Assembly: GCA_025677825.1 (NCBI GenBank)
Contig: JAIXMO010000045.1
Span: forward strand, 182,092-246,091
DNA: 64,000 nucleotides
Source of the DNA: Helicostylum pulchrum
Lineage: Eukaryota; Mucoromycota; Mucoromycetes; Mucorales; Mucoraceae
Direction: 5' to 3'
Numbering within the stretch: position 1 is the stretch's first letter; every line of letters begins with the position of its first letter. A model generated the notes under the pieces. The model saw only the letters and a list, made by a program, of their open reading frames with translations, had not been told where the DNA came from and ran no database searches. The translations under genes were made by a program, and so were the position numbers. This document shows, piece by piece, positions 12,349 through 24,817 of this stretch.

Positions 12349-15247
12349 ATGTCTTTATTCTCAAAGTTTACAAAGGGGAACCATACCGAAAAATCGATAT
12401 ACCCATGGTCTCAACGTAAATTAGGAGGAACGAGCCATGCACTACCGAGATTTGGACATGGAGCAACTATGCTCGACAATCAACATTTTATTATATATGG
12501 AGGTATTCATACGAGAGGAAACACCAAGAAGAATGCATTTATTGTAAACATAAGCAAGTTTTTATTCCGTATTATTTGTATTTTTTTTTTATTAAGCTTA
12601 TTAACACGTTTTTTTTTTTTTTTTCAAATAGATAATATATCTGCTACTTCACTATCAACATCAGGTGATATTCCTTCACCAAGAAGCTTTACTACCATTA
12701 ATTCAATGGGAGGATTTGTACTACGTAAAGTATAATAATCCCTTAACAACCTTTCCATGACAACTAATATATATACTATTTTAAAGTTTATGGTGGAGAG
12801 CCAATTAATACGGGAGAAATGTGGGATCCATATTTTTATGTTTTACATACCAGTAAGAAAATACTTGTAGAAATTATTTGCTGTCAAACGTTACTAAATC
12901 AACGTATTATTTTAGATTCTAGACAATGGTCCAGAGTACGCACCAAAGGAAACTTGCCTTCAGAAAGAGCGAGTCATTCAACATGTATCTCCAGCGACGG
13001 TGTTATGTATATTTGGGGTGGACATTATCAACGGAAGTATTTGAATGATCTTTGCGCGTTCAATGTAAAAGAATGTACGAGTTTTTTATATGTATATATA
13101 TGTGAATATAAAACATAAATCCCAACTTTCTAAACTTTTTTATAAAATAGATCCAGCTAAAGCTGAATGGGAATTTATAGCCTATGAAAATCAAGGACCT
13201 TCACCCAGATCAGGGCATGTTTCAATTATTCATGATAACAAGTTATACATGTAAGTTTTTTTTTTATTTTGTTGTGTAATCACTTTTTTTTTAAAACATA
13301 TAAATATAGTTTCGGTGGTGTTAATGCTAGTCATTTGTACAACGATATTTGGTACTTTGATTTATCCACACGTATTTGGCACCAAATAGCAGCTGTAGGC
13401 TATATACCCGCACCGAGAGAAAGCTGTGCAGCTGCTATTGTAGATGATACGATATATATATTTGGGGGTAGAGGATCAAATGGGTGTGATTTAGGTGATT
13501 TGTGTGCATACCGTATAAAAAGTAAGCTTTTGTTTTGTTTAGTTTTGTCATGTGTGACTAATCAATTATACAAAAAAGGTAAAAGATGGTTTATGTTTCA
13601 AAATATGGGAACACCACCGTCTCCTCGATACGGATCCACATTAACAGTAATTCAAAACAAAATCTATGTATTTGGAGGCGAATGTTTAACAGGAAAGACG
13701 GATGATAGTTCTCATGTGTACATTTTAGATTGTTGTAAGTATAGAAAAAAAAACGTGTTTTTTAAAATTCTACATAAATATTTATATATGCATATACATT
13801 TTGTAGCCAAAATAAAATACAAGTCTGAATCAGAAGACGAATCGAGTAACGTGGATCGTGTCGACGACCAGCCAGAAATTTTTACTGATAAATTGACTAC
13901 CTTAAATGACGATATAAATCCTGTATTAAAAGTAGGAGTTTTTTATTATTTTAAAAAAAAACGATACTAAATATTTCCATTTAGTCTCCACGATCAATGA
14001 CGAGACAATTAGTCGTATCTCCTCTTATGGACCGTAACCGCCCTTTACCAGCCATAATAGACCAAAAGTTAAACTTACCTGCTCACTCTATGGAAACAAA
14101 CAACCGCCAAATTACTACACACGATGTTGCACCACCTCCACCTCCACCACGACCACCACGTGAAGGTGCAACATTAGGCGAGTCATATCGAACATTGGAT
14201 TCGTCCTTAAAATTTAAACGAGAATCAACGCAACCCAACAAACCAAAAGTCACACCTCCCACTATACATCACTTGGACGCCGAAGAAAAGAAACGTCTTT
14301 CAAGAGAAATTACTGCGCGCGATGTGATTATAAACGAAATGAAGAAAAAAGAACAATGGTGGCGTACGGAAGTATCTATTGCACGACATGTACGAGGCAC
14401 GTCGTTAGAAGAAGACGCGGACCATGCTTTACTGATGAGCTTTAGTCCTGACCAAAGTGAGGATAATAGCGAAAAACTATTACTGTTTAAACAATTAGTC
14501 AATGTCAAGGCAGAGATAAAGAAAATCAAGACAAATGTTTCAAAGCAAACAGAATCTTTATCGCAAAAGATGGAACTTGCAGAACGTATTCGAACTGTAG
14601 CATTGGAAGAAGCAGCTTACTATAAAGCAAAATATGTTGCCTTAAAGACAAGAAACTATGACGATTTAGATTTTTTGGAATCTGAGCGAGTACAGGTACT
14701 CGAACACAGGTTAACGCAAGTGTACGAAGAAAAGACGACCAAAGAAAAGTCTATATTGCAATCACAGTCACAGTCGACTCACGATAAAGCAGCTAGATTG
14801 CTTGCGGAAGAAAGAGCGAGAGACGCACAAATGCAATCTGAAGTAGCCCAGGAGGCTCACCAACAAGCTTTAGAAAATCTCTCGGCGCTTTACGAACAGA
14901 TCATTAAAGCAGAGGCGAAAGGTCGCAGTGATGCATTAGTGATAGCGGATCTATCCTATAAGGTTGTGCAAAACTTGTCAATTGGAAACAACCGTGCAGA
15001 CATGTCGCATGCGCATATTGAAATGGGGAGGTTGGAAGCCGCCAATATCAAATCGAGAAATGAAATTGCGGCTCTGGTGCAAAAGTTGGAAGAGTGTAAA
15101 GATACTGAAATGAATTTAAGGATATTTTTAAATGAAAGAGAAGAAGCGTATAAGGAATCGGTTCTTGAGCTTGAAAAGGCCTATATTGAATTAGAGTTAC
15201 TTAAAAACGCTACCAGTCATGGTAAATCACAGACTTCTTTCAAATAA
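12349..15247 (+). CDS. Kelch-repeat and coiled-coil cell-end/polarity protein (Kel1/Tea1-like)
   Basis: Probable cell-polarity factor of the Kel1/Tea1 class. Nine exons: 12349-12553, 12632-12724, 12787-12852, 12916-13074, 13151-13250, 13310-13521, 13579-13734, 13807-13931, 13985-15247, giving 792 residues. The N-terminal about 370 residues form kelch blades with the usual GG and W/Y spacing (IIYGGIHTRG, LYGGEPINTGEMWD, MYIWGGHYQRKYLNDL, IFGGVNASHLYNDIW, IYIFGGRGSNG, IYVFGGECLTG). A proline-rich patch sits at about 420 and a long charged coiled coil at about 470-790. The first intron must use a GC donor (A|GCAAGT at 12,554) to keep frame. The start is the only ATG after the T-rich leader that enters the first blade in frame. 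Tea1 and Kel1 also combine N-terminal kelch with C-terminal coiled coil, but I cannot tell which is the closer relative. Confidence 0.88.
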
Positions 15248-16415
15248 AAATCCCCCATGCTCCCGTTATAATTGGCTTGACCGCACTTTAATCTAGTTTA
15301 TGATGTTCTCTCTTTTTCTTTTTTTATGTATAAATATATCACTTTTTTATTGCGGTTAGCAAACTACTTGTATCAAGCGTAAAGTTAAGTCTTGCATTTG
15401 GTTAATGCACTCCTTAAAAGTTCAGCCCGACCGCATTGTCAAGACCGATATTATTGATATTCCCACTAATAATATTTGACTTCGTAGTAATAACTTGCTA
15501 CCTATATAAGATATATATATAATAAGGAAGTATAGAATTTATTACTATGTATAAAGTAAGATAGAGAAAGATGTTCTTTATTATTTTTATCATTAACAGA
15601 TATGTTTATATAACATGAGGCTTAGAATCTGTTGCTCCTGTTCGTTTCTTTTTTTTGGGTGATCGGCTTTAAACTAGGCGTTACAGGTCTTAACCTCATT
15701 TTTTTGTTGTAGTTCCTTTTCTTGATGAGTTCTGGCATGTCTACTAACCCTTGCTCGACGACATGTTATGCAAAGAGATGCCCTTTGTATGTTTGATTTG
15801 TTTGGCAGATAAAAAAAAAGAGGGAGACCATACTGGTCACGGTTACATTTGGTTAGGTAAGACGGATAGCTGAGATAAGGTTGCGTTAAAAGTAGTTGAA
15901 ATTTTGAAAGAGGTCTAAACATATGACGAATTTATATCAAAAGTGTAAACTACCATCATATTTATACAACAGGCGTAACGGAAGAAAGTATAGCAAAAAG
16001 TGGGATATCATCGAACAGGTGGCACTTTGTATATGTTTGTTTATCTTTGACGAAACAAGAAACGTTTTAATTGTCTATTGGCCATTATATAATCGTTTCC
16101 CTTACATTCGAATTCAAATTTCAGAACTGTCGTAGTATAAGAGCATTTTTATATCATACTGTTTTTACATGTAGGTGATTATACGTAATAAAGTACGTTG
16201 TGATACGGATACGTAACATGTGGCACCTTTGTTTATTCTCCTTTTGCCGGAACAAAAAACGTTTACGTTTCCGTTTAGGATACTTTGTACACCATAAACG
16301 TATAATGATAATGTGTAGGGAGCTAGTTTATGAAGTCCTTAAATAACGTACACATTTACCCCTTTTTTTTATTTTACACTTTTCTTTCTTTTTTTTTTAA
16401 AAAAAAAATATCAGT
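15248..16415. other. Intergenic region, nothing recognised
   Basis: AT-rich spacer between the kelch gene and the large Hsp70-like gene. Two short open frames (15,674-15,922 minus and 15,923-16,135 plus) lack similarity I can recognise and lack good context. A TnAn junction occurs just before the next start, at about 16,390-16,409. Confidence 0.5.
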
Positions 16416-19400
16416 ATGGACAATGGCTATGATCTTTATCAACACGCACGCTTTGTTGTATTTCGTAAGTAGCCTTTTTTACTACAAAAAGGATTCGTCT
16501 TTACGTTTTTTGTTTTTTTTAAAAAAAAATACTTTTCATCATATAGATTTTGTTGAGTCTAAGCTTTATAGTGATTGTTATACTACTTCAATGAGAGTCG
16601 CTACAGAAAATAAAGAGCCTAAGGTGTACGTATATACCTAGCACTCAAATATATTACTTTTGATTAACAGTTTGTAATTTTTTTTTAGAAATGACAGTAT
16701 TGTCACTTGCGATAAACAGACACGGAAGCTTGTAAACGATGGAAATGAATATCGTAGCCAATTTAGGGAGACAGTAGAAATAGACGTGTCTGGAAAACAA
16801 CTATACCGACTCTTTAAGAAGGGTAAAGATAACTGGAATCGAAATGATCTGATTTGGTTAAGAGCGCTGTCAGACTTTCTTCGCTTGTGTGTAAAAGAAC
16901 TAATTGATGATCCGAAAAAAAAAATTAAAGATAATGGTTCACTTCACTACGCGTTTATAGTTCCGTCAGAATGGGAAGAGGATATTAGAGAAGTTCTGAT
17001 TCGACCAATGTTTGTTAAAGCCAATTTAGTATCAAAGGATGATCACCCAGACAGGCTTTTGTTTTGCACGGATGTAGAATCCATATATTACTATGTGGCA
17101 GATCCTAACGGCGGACACCGTCTTACTTTAAAACGCAATACCATTTTAGGTAGAATTGTTCCTGTTGCCTTCAATCGAGTGTTAATCAAGTTGGATTTAA
17201 TCGTGGCCGGAAACCGGCTGTTTGATTTTTTTGGATCCGTAATGTTTCCGAAAATTATGAATTCGAATTCGCTACTTTTTACTTCCAGCGATATCAGAAA
17301 TGGTATAAGAGAACTTATAAAAGCAAGATTCTCTTTCGAAGCTCCGGAAGATGTTGTTACGAGTCTTATGAAGTCTGAAGATCTCCATTTCGATTTGAAC
17401 GTTAGTATCGTAACATAGGATGAATCGAAATATATCAACTAATGGTTTTTTTTATATGTAGAAAAATGGAGACGAAGCTCTTCTTTTAATGAAACCTTTT
17501 ATCCGTGGAAAAAATCTAAACAAAATAAGTGAACACCAGAAGAAAATTTTACTATCCATTCGACCTTTTGATGTATGTGCTGAAATCAGTAAACAATTAA
17601 CTAATAGCTTGAAAGACTTACTTCCAAGCGCTCTTATAAAAGAGTACTCCTTTTTACGAATTATTTACGACGACACTTCGCAAGTATACAGTAGCAATAT
17701 TGTATTAAATTGGTCAAGGCTTATGCTTGAGTACAGTAGAATCTCTCTCAGGTCCAATTATATTATACCTAAATCTCTTCGGGAATCTAGTATGAACAGT
17801 CCAAAATTAATCCATGGAGCCGCAAATTGCACGTTTAATGCAATCCAGAATTCGGTCGTACATAGTAAACCGCGTATACTATCTAAAAATAAATCGGCAG
17901 CCGTTTCTTCGATATTCCTAGAATCAGAACCTGATGCTATTATGAATATAGGTATATGGAACTATGGGTTTATCATTCCGGTACTAACATATTTTTTTAC
18001 AACTAGAAATTTCTCTCGCGTCAACAGTGTTATCATTTTCGCATTTAGATGAAAACGGTTTAATAAAAGAAATTTGGAACCATGACTACTTTGTACATGA
18101 TATCCGGTAAGATGGAGGAATGACACACTGAATATGGTTATATATACTAAAACAACACTAGCTTGCGCTCTCTTGGCTCGTTCTTTAGTTTTTCAGAAGT
18201 AGTAACATTAAACGTCCAAAATTCGTAAGCCTGTTCATTTTGCATAGTTAAGGTATTTATTTACTAATAAAAAATTAACAACTTTGTTAGGTTTATCACG
18301 TTTGTTGACAAGCACCTCTCTCAAAATCTACCTTTTTTTTTAAGCGAAGATGATGAAGTCTTCAATAAGAATAAGGTTACTTATATAGAAAATATATTAA
18401 CCGCTGAGAGTCGTAATAAGGATTTATTGGTATCAACACAACAGCAAATATATATCCAAACGTTTGTATCGATTTACTGGATATATATAAATGAAATTGT
18501 GTCAAGAAAGTTGCCAACAACTACAGCACTAAATGAAGATACAAAAATTGGATACGCTATCAACATAAATAGTATGTTGCTAAAGAGGTTATTTGGCTCT
18601 GAAGACGATTTAAGAAATATAATTTATGCAAGTAACCTGATGACAAAAGATGACAGCTCTAAAAGGCTCAGAATCGCTACACAAGGAGAAGGGCTCTTTT
18701 CTACAATTCAACAATCTTTCGAGTTACTATTTCCGCTCAAATCTTTCTTTTTAGTAGCCCAATTATATGAAGATTACGTGCAACTAACGTTGAATCAAGT
18801 AGTAACCGAGGCTGGTTTGGATCATGAAGATCAGGAAGCAATTATCGTTCGAGATCAAACGTTCGCTATTTCGAATATATATGAGTCCTTGTGCTTTAAC
18901 ATGTGGAACAACATTGCAGAAGATAATAGTCTCATTCATTTATGCGACGCACACAAATGGTGTAAAGACGACGAATTATTAGAAATGTTCTCCCTAGAAA
19001 ACCAATCAAAATTTATGAGCAATCTTACGGAGTATATTTCTAACAATGTAAAGTAATCTAAAAATAGTGTCAGCAATTATCCTTAAAATTTTAATTCATG
19101 CTTTGTATATATAGATCCTTCACAAGAATGTAACTACAGAAAAAACAGATACAGCCACTATATATCTTAGCAATTCGTGTGGCTGTAGAGTTTGTTTAAC
19201 TGTCAATGACATTACAGAGATTTCTTTCCGACCAGTTCTACAGGACATTATTTCGCTCGTATCTACTTCCTTGATAAATAGTCAGTTCTTTGGAAACTAT
19301 GGAGATATCCAATTTATGTTTCACCTGATAGACTTCAACCATAATCCACAATTTCAAGATATCCTTATAAAAATAATAGATGATGAAACCGACTATTTTT

Positions 19401-20057
19401 TGTATGACAGAAAAACCAGCATGCCTCAGTATACGATACGGAAATTATCTAATCAACTGTTGCAGCCTATCCTTCAGCAAAAATCATGTTTCTATGATGC
19501 ATTTCGAAAGGGTGTGTTATATCACGTACATAGTGAAAATTATGGGTTTCACCTGTCCGGAAAACCTGATGATTTACATCTTAATTTTAAAAACGAGATA
19601 TCAGACGCAAAAAGCGTCTCAATCCGGGAGAAGACAGTGCTTCCACTTTTTAAAAAGGGCAGTAAAATAAACAACAGTCAAACAAACCGAGTATTTTATT
19701 TGAATCAGAGTGAATTCTCTTTTACAAATAGTCTTTGCGTGCGTAAGTAAGTAATACGAATAGATTGCTTTATAACTTACATATATATTTTATATATTAG
19801 ATTACGTTAAGCACAAAAAGACGCATATTTTAAGGTGTGGCAAAATTGTTGACGTGAAAGGCGAGTCGGAAAGGATTAGTAACTCTTCTATCACTAAAGT
19901 TGTTATTGGATCGAGTGATTTTACGCCTTTCGTACTTTCTTCGGAATACCAAGGGTATTTATCCTCTTTTTCTTTAGCAATGAGACGTGGTGGTAATGAG
20001 ATAAAAAGGAAAAATATTGCTCTAATAGCTGAACCAATGACTTTGGCTCGCCTTTAA
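16416..20057 (+). CDS. Large hypothetical protein with Hsp70/actin-fold-like N-terminal half
   Basis: Function not known. Eight exons join without stop or phase break: 16416-16464, 16547-16625, 16689-17400, 17462-17951, 18007-18106, 18291-19047, 19115-19742, 19801-20057, giving 1,023 residues. The start MDNGYDLYQHARFVV and the segment FIVPSEWEEDIREVLIRP followed by DDHPDRLLFCTDVES resemble the Hsp70-like 'PAxW..K..MR.A...AG...RLLLISEPEAA' pattern and, from memory, a large Mucorales family of Hsp70/HSPA12-like proteins. Where such proteins have the phosphate-1 motif (DFGTS type), this one reads HFVESKLYSD, and I see no glycine-rich phosphate-2 motif. If the assignment is right it is a pseudo-ATPase. 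The C-terminal half has no recognised domain. A short paralogous fossil lies near 44,840. That all eight exons remain open argues for selection or recent origin. Confidence 0.6.
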
Positions 20058-21011
20058 ACGGAGCAAAAGAAATAAAATACGTGCCTTACTACAAAACTAA
20101 CTCTATTATTTGATGTAACTGTATATGATACAAAGTATTGGTGTCGAATATAGTTTTTTTTAAGACCGCGTAGTGCTAAAATTCGTAAGGTTATTGTGTA
20201 CGGACCAAATTCATCTCTGTACTAGACTTTTTTTTTCGCTTGAATCCTTCGTATAAGTACCTTTTTTTTGATACGGAAACTATCTAATACTTGGAATAAT
20301 AAATTAAGAGCAAGGTGCTTCTCCAAAGTGTCTTTGTTTGTTCCACGTTGTCCAAAAAGTAAGAATGGATCATATAATTTTTTTTTTGTACGGGAAAAGA
20401 AATTCCGTTTTTATTTAAAGTCCTTTGAATGTCATATTGAGGGGAAATAAAAGACTGGGTATTTTTTTGAAAGTTGTAAAAGAAAAGAAAAGGTGAAAAG
20501 AGGAAGAAGAAATTAAGTATAAAATAAAGGAAATATAGAAAAGATAGAGAATAAAATAAAATAAAAGAGACTTCATACAAACCTCCAATACTTTTACTAT
20601 TCTTCAAGAAGTTGCATTTCTGAGCTAAGTCGGTTGATGTGCTTGGTAATTGAGACAATAATATTTTGTTGGACGAATGGCGTATTGTCAAACATAAATC
20701 ACCAGTGGGCTTGCCATATACTAAGTAATGATAATGATAAAAGGATGAGGAAAAATGCGGATATGATTGAGGGGCTACCCGTGGGGTGTCCATATGGATA
20801 TTTTGCTGGGGCATTATAATAAAAAATGATCCGCAGCAAGAGAGGATCATGTAAAAAAAATAGGCTCTGGAAAACAGCGTGACTGCTACAGTAGTTGGTT
20901 GGATATGAAGGCCAAAAGGCCGTTTTTTTTTTTCCTCCATTAAAACGCGAGCTCTTTTTTTTCTTATTATTATTCTCCCTATTGTAATCAGCGCATTCCT
21001 TCTTTTTACGA
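20058..21011. other. Intergenic region, nothing firmly recognised
   Basis: AT-rich spacer. A 218-residue minus-strand open frame (20,284-20,940) spans a low-complexity Phe/Leu stretch and is not convincing as one protein. A short minus-strand string in another frame (about 20,603-20,705: DNTPFVQQNIIVSITKH...) looks more protein-like, but no acceptable splice connects it to a start. Confidence 0.45.
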
Positions 21012-23198
21012 ATGAATTCTAATTCAGAAATTCCAAAAGAGCTTTATTACCTTGGTAAATATAAAAACTTATGTAGGACGCAAAATATATACTTATATAA
21101 AAATATTAGATGAGCGCTTTTCAGTACGTTCATTGAGGAAATACCAACTTAAAGAAATCTTAAATTCTCATGATATTCCATACCTTTCGAGTCTCAGCCG
21201 TGTTGATCTCATTGACTTGTTCAGAAAGAATATTGAATCAAGACGCGAGGAAATACTGCGTGAATACGCACAACAACACGAACCAGTTGAGGAAAAGGAA
21301 GAATATGGCCGCGGAAGAAGAGTAAGTAGCAAACCAAAAAGGTATCAAGATACCGTCTCAAACTTTTTGGACACTATTAAGAGTACCAAAGTATGTTTTT
21401 TTTGGGAGTATCATTATTTCTCACCTTACTAATATACACACATAGGATGCCGACGGATTTAAAATCCCTAGTTTACCAAAGAGAAGAGAAGATGACCAAC
21501 CTCTTAATCAAAAAAATATGCTTGCAAAAGCTGTAAATAACATCAGAACAAGGTTTAGTCCTCCTCCTTTTAACGAGGAAGATTCGGTCGCTTCGTCTGG
21601 TGAAGATAACGAGGATGAATATCAACCAACTCCAGTAGAAGGATACGAGTCAGATACCGCAGCAGATAATACCTATGTAAACGGTAACGGTCGAACCGTT
21701 TTCTATGTTGAAGACGAGGATGAAGACGATACAGATTACTATGATGATAGTGATCTCGACGATGAGGACTATGAAGAAGATGATGACGAAGAACTTGGTT
21801 CTATCGATAAAGATGAGCTTGTTCAATTATACAAAGACCAATCGGCACCACCCACTGCTCTCATCTCTCCAAGAGCCAATACCAGCAATAATAAAAATCG
21901 AAATATTACTACCAGAAGTAAGAAATTAGCGGAAGCCAAAAGACGCTTGTCTATTTGGAAAGCAAGATCTAAGCAAGCTTTATTTATCTTTTGTGCTTTA
22001 TATATGATGATTGGTATGATTGGTTTATTTATTACAACTTATGCACGTCAAAAGAACGGATACTGTCCAACCTACACTCAAGATATTACCAACACCACCA
22101 CCGGGGCCGCACCTTCTACATTGACATCGATGTTACCATCGTCGTGCATCCCTTGTCCTGACCATGGTATTTGCTCCAACGGAGAATTAGAATGCGATGC
22201 ATTGTATCAACGAAAGACACCACTTTATAATATTGGGCATATTTTCCCTATTGCTGATGACTGCGTTCATAACTCTGTATTGGGCAGATATGTTCATAAA
22301 GTGGAACGAAAGATTAAAAACTATTTGGCAGTACGTCAAGGCGAAGCCTACTGCAATCAGTTGTTGCAAAATCCTGACTTGAATATGCAAGATGTGCTTA
22401 TAAGTCGTACGCATGTAGAGGAAGTTATGATTGATTTGAAAACTCATTTGGAAGATCATTTACCTGCTGATAAACTTGATCAGATTCTATTAATTGCTTT
22501 CTCTACTATATTGGAAGATGCCGAAATTCATTACTGGGAAATGTAAGTATAATCTTGTTTACTTGAGTTTTTTTTTTTTTTTTCTTTTTTTTTTTCTTTT
22601 TTTTTTTTTTAGCTGACGTTTTCTCCTTTTTATATAAATATATATAGTGATAACGAACGTTTCTTGGGTACGAGTCGATACAAGTTTTCTATGGCTTGTC
22701 AGGTAAAACGACTTTATCTTGCTGTGCCCAATCAGATCAAACTATATATTATCGGTAAAGTTTTTTTTTTTTTAATTGGTGCGCGTTTAAACTAATATAT
22801 CATTATAAAAATAGCTTTTATTTCTGTTTTAACAGCATTGTACGGAGCAACCAAAGACTACAGAAATAAAAAAGCTTACCAACAAAAGATTAATAAAATG
22901 CTCGAAAGCATTGTAGATCAATTAAAACAACAGGTAACACAGCATATACATATACAGCTTAAATAGAAACTAATTTAAAAAAATATAGTATGACAATCAT
23001 ATTACGAACGCTTCACAGTACCCTTCACCAAGGCTCCTTGCTTCTCAATTGAGATCATCTGTTGTCGATCTTAATAACTCAAAAACCATTGCAGATTGGC
23101 AGTGTGTTGTTCAAAAGGCCGAGTCACATCCACATATCAAAAAATCTATTGAAGAAGTTAATGGTGACATCGTCGAATATTGGGAGCTAGCTCCATAA
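21012..23198 (+). CDS. Inner nuclear membrane protein, HEH/LEM-domain MAN1/Src1 family
   Basis: Anchors chromatin at the inner nuclear membrane (yeast Src1/Heh1, Heh2; animal MAN1). Six exons: 21012-21054, 21110-21390, 21446-22542, 22648-22754, 22815-22933, 22989-23198, giving 618 residues. A helix-extension-helix domain lies at about 24-60 (SLRKYQLKEILNSHDIPYLS, then SRVDLIDLF). A highly acidic linker with many D/E residues follows (about 165-240), then a first membrane helix at about 287-308 (FIFCALYMMIGMIGLFI). The lumenal part carries paired cysteines (CIPCPDHGICSNGELEC), as in the MAN1/Src1 C-terminal domain. A second membrane helix at about 500-520 is split by an intron and restored on splicing (YIIAFISVLTALYGA). 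A nucleoplasmic tail of about 95 residues ends the protein. The intron at 22,543-22,647 carries an exceptionally long poly-T region. The gene converges on the DUF4203-like gene. Confidence 0.88.
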
Positions 23199-23543
23199 AA
23201 AAGAACTCTACAAAAACCTAAACCCATGAGTTACTTTTGTTCAAAAAAATCAAAAAATCAAATCCAACTTGGTTTCGTAAGAAACATATCTTTGATTCCC
23301 CAATCACACACACACATACTTGCACACATACATATTATAAATAAAATACCAGTAATGAATAACATATACATATATATAAAAAAAAATATAGTTATTTATT
23401 TATAAAATAATACAGTAAAAATATTTAGCAAATAAGAGGAAGGGGGGAAAAAAGGTAAAGTTATGTATAATTTTCTTTCGCGGATATGGATATAGTGAAG
23501 AAGAGGGGAGGAGGGGAGGAAAAAAAAGTCTTTTTTTTTTTAT
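23199..23543. other. Convergent 3' spacer between MAN1-like and DUF4203-like genes
   Basis: 345 bp with CA-rich, TA-rich and G/A-rich low complexity (for example 'gaggggaggaggggagg' near 23,502). No gene is seen. Both flanking genes end here, so it must contain both transcription terminators. Confidence 0.6.
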
Positions 23544-24524
23544 TTATTGTACACGCTTCCATCCACCACCACGAGGATGACGTTCACTCCAACCTCTATA
23601 GTTGCTAGAATCGCGTCTGATCATACACCATTGAATCAAGGCACCAACAATAGCAAGACCTAAACAACCACCCAACATACCGCGTAAAGTGCTTGAAGCA
23701 TTGACGAGTACGTTTAAGCTCTTTGCGTGTAAGAACTGATCTACTAATTCCAAGAAGCCAGACTTTATATAGACATCGATACCACAGAAGATAGCGAATG
23801 AACCGATAAATGCAGAAGCGATAATAAACATGGGACGTTCCAAGAAGGCCATCAAGACGATACCGGCAATGACGAAACAGATAATTAAAATGGCACGACC
23901 CCAATTAGATTCAATTAAACCGTTTGAGTCCCAAGATAATAACCAAAGTGCAAGCACGTAACCGAGTAAAGCACCTAATAAATAGACAGCTAAAAAGAAG
24001 CAGCAGCATAATAGACCACCTGTTAATATACCAGCACCGATACTAACACAAAGTAAAATAGTCTGTGAGTTTTCACCAAAGTCGGACTTAGCGTTTGTCA
24101 TAATAATATAAGCAATATTGGATCCAACATAAAAACCGACAATAAACATGGTAAAGTTTTGAAATACACCTACGAAAAATGTTATTAAATAATCTATAAA
24201 TATTTTCTCTCTTTCTCTCTTTTTTACCTCCGAGGAAACAAAGGTAGCCACCAGTAAGGAATAATAGGACACTGAATACGATGCCTTGAACAGTAACTGT
24301 ATGCCCAGCAACTAATAATAGAAAAAAAGTGTCGTCAGTAAATAAATAAAAAAGTGTGTTTGCGATCAAAAAGTATCTAAAAAAAAAAACTTACAGGTAA
24401 TTGTAGCAGAGCTATCATCAATACTGCCAATAGGTGCAGCAGTGACAAAGTCACCCATAAAGGTGACTAATAATGCAAGTAACGCAAATAAGAATAAAGT
24501 TGAATTCTTTTTACTGGTAAGCAT
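23544..24524 (-). CDS. Multi-pass membrane protein, DUF4203/TMEM198-like, with signal peptide
   Basis: Predicted membrane protein of unknown biochemical role. Three exons on the minus strand: 24524-24395, 24311-24228 and 24169-23544, totalling 279 residues with all phases consistent. The N-terminus (residues 1-29, core TLFLFALLALLVTFMG, then TAA) looks like a cleaved signal peptide. It is followed by about seven hydrophobic helices rich in small residues and glycines (GIVFSVLLFLTGGYLCFLGG, VSIGAGILTGGLLCCCFFLA, LLGALLGYVLALWLL, AILIICFVIAGIVLMAFL and others). The spacing of helices and the basic C-terminal tail (RHPRGGGWKRVQ) fit the DUF4203/TMEM198 group. It lies on the same strand as SMC6, about 290 bp downstream of it, with no sign of functional linkage. 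Confidence 0.75.
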
Positions 24525-24817
24525 ATCGTTACAATTAAAAAAAGAAAGTTAAAGTAAAGAAAAAGAAGAGGAAATAATAGTAAAAAAAATTTTAGGGTGG
24601 TATTTTATATAGTTTTTTTTTTTTTCCTTTCCAAATAGGGATCCAATTTATAAATACATATTTCTTGGCGTTACGAATTCCTATTTGTTGTGCAACTTGT
24701 TATCAGCCACATTAGTGTAACGGGAAACCTGAGCTCATGATACAATGACGAGGCTTTGGTGCGCTTGTAAATTTGTTTATTTTTAATAAAATGAGAAAAA
24801 AGAGCAGAATATTATGT

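Noticed and set aside
20284..20940. 218-residue minus-strand open frame
   Set aside because: Half of it is Phe/Leu/Tyr low complexity from an A-rich stretch. The part that looks protein-like lies in another frame and has no splice path to a start codon.
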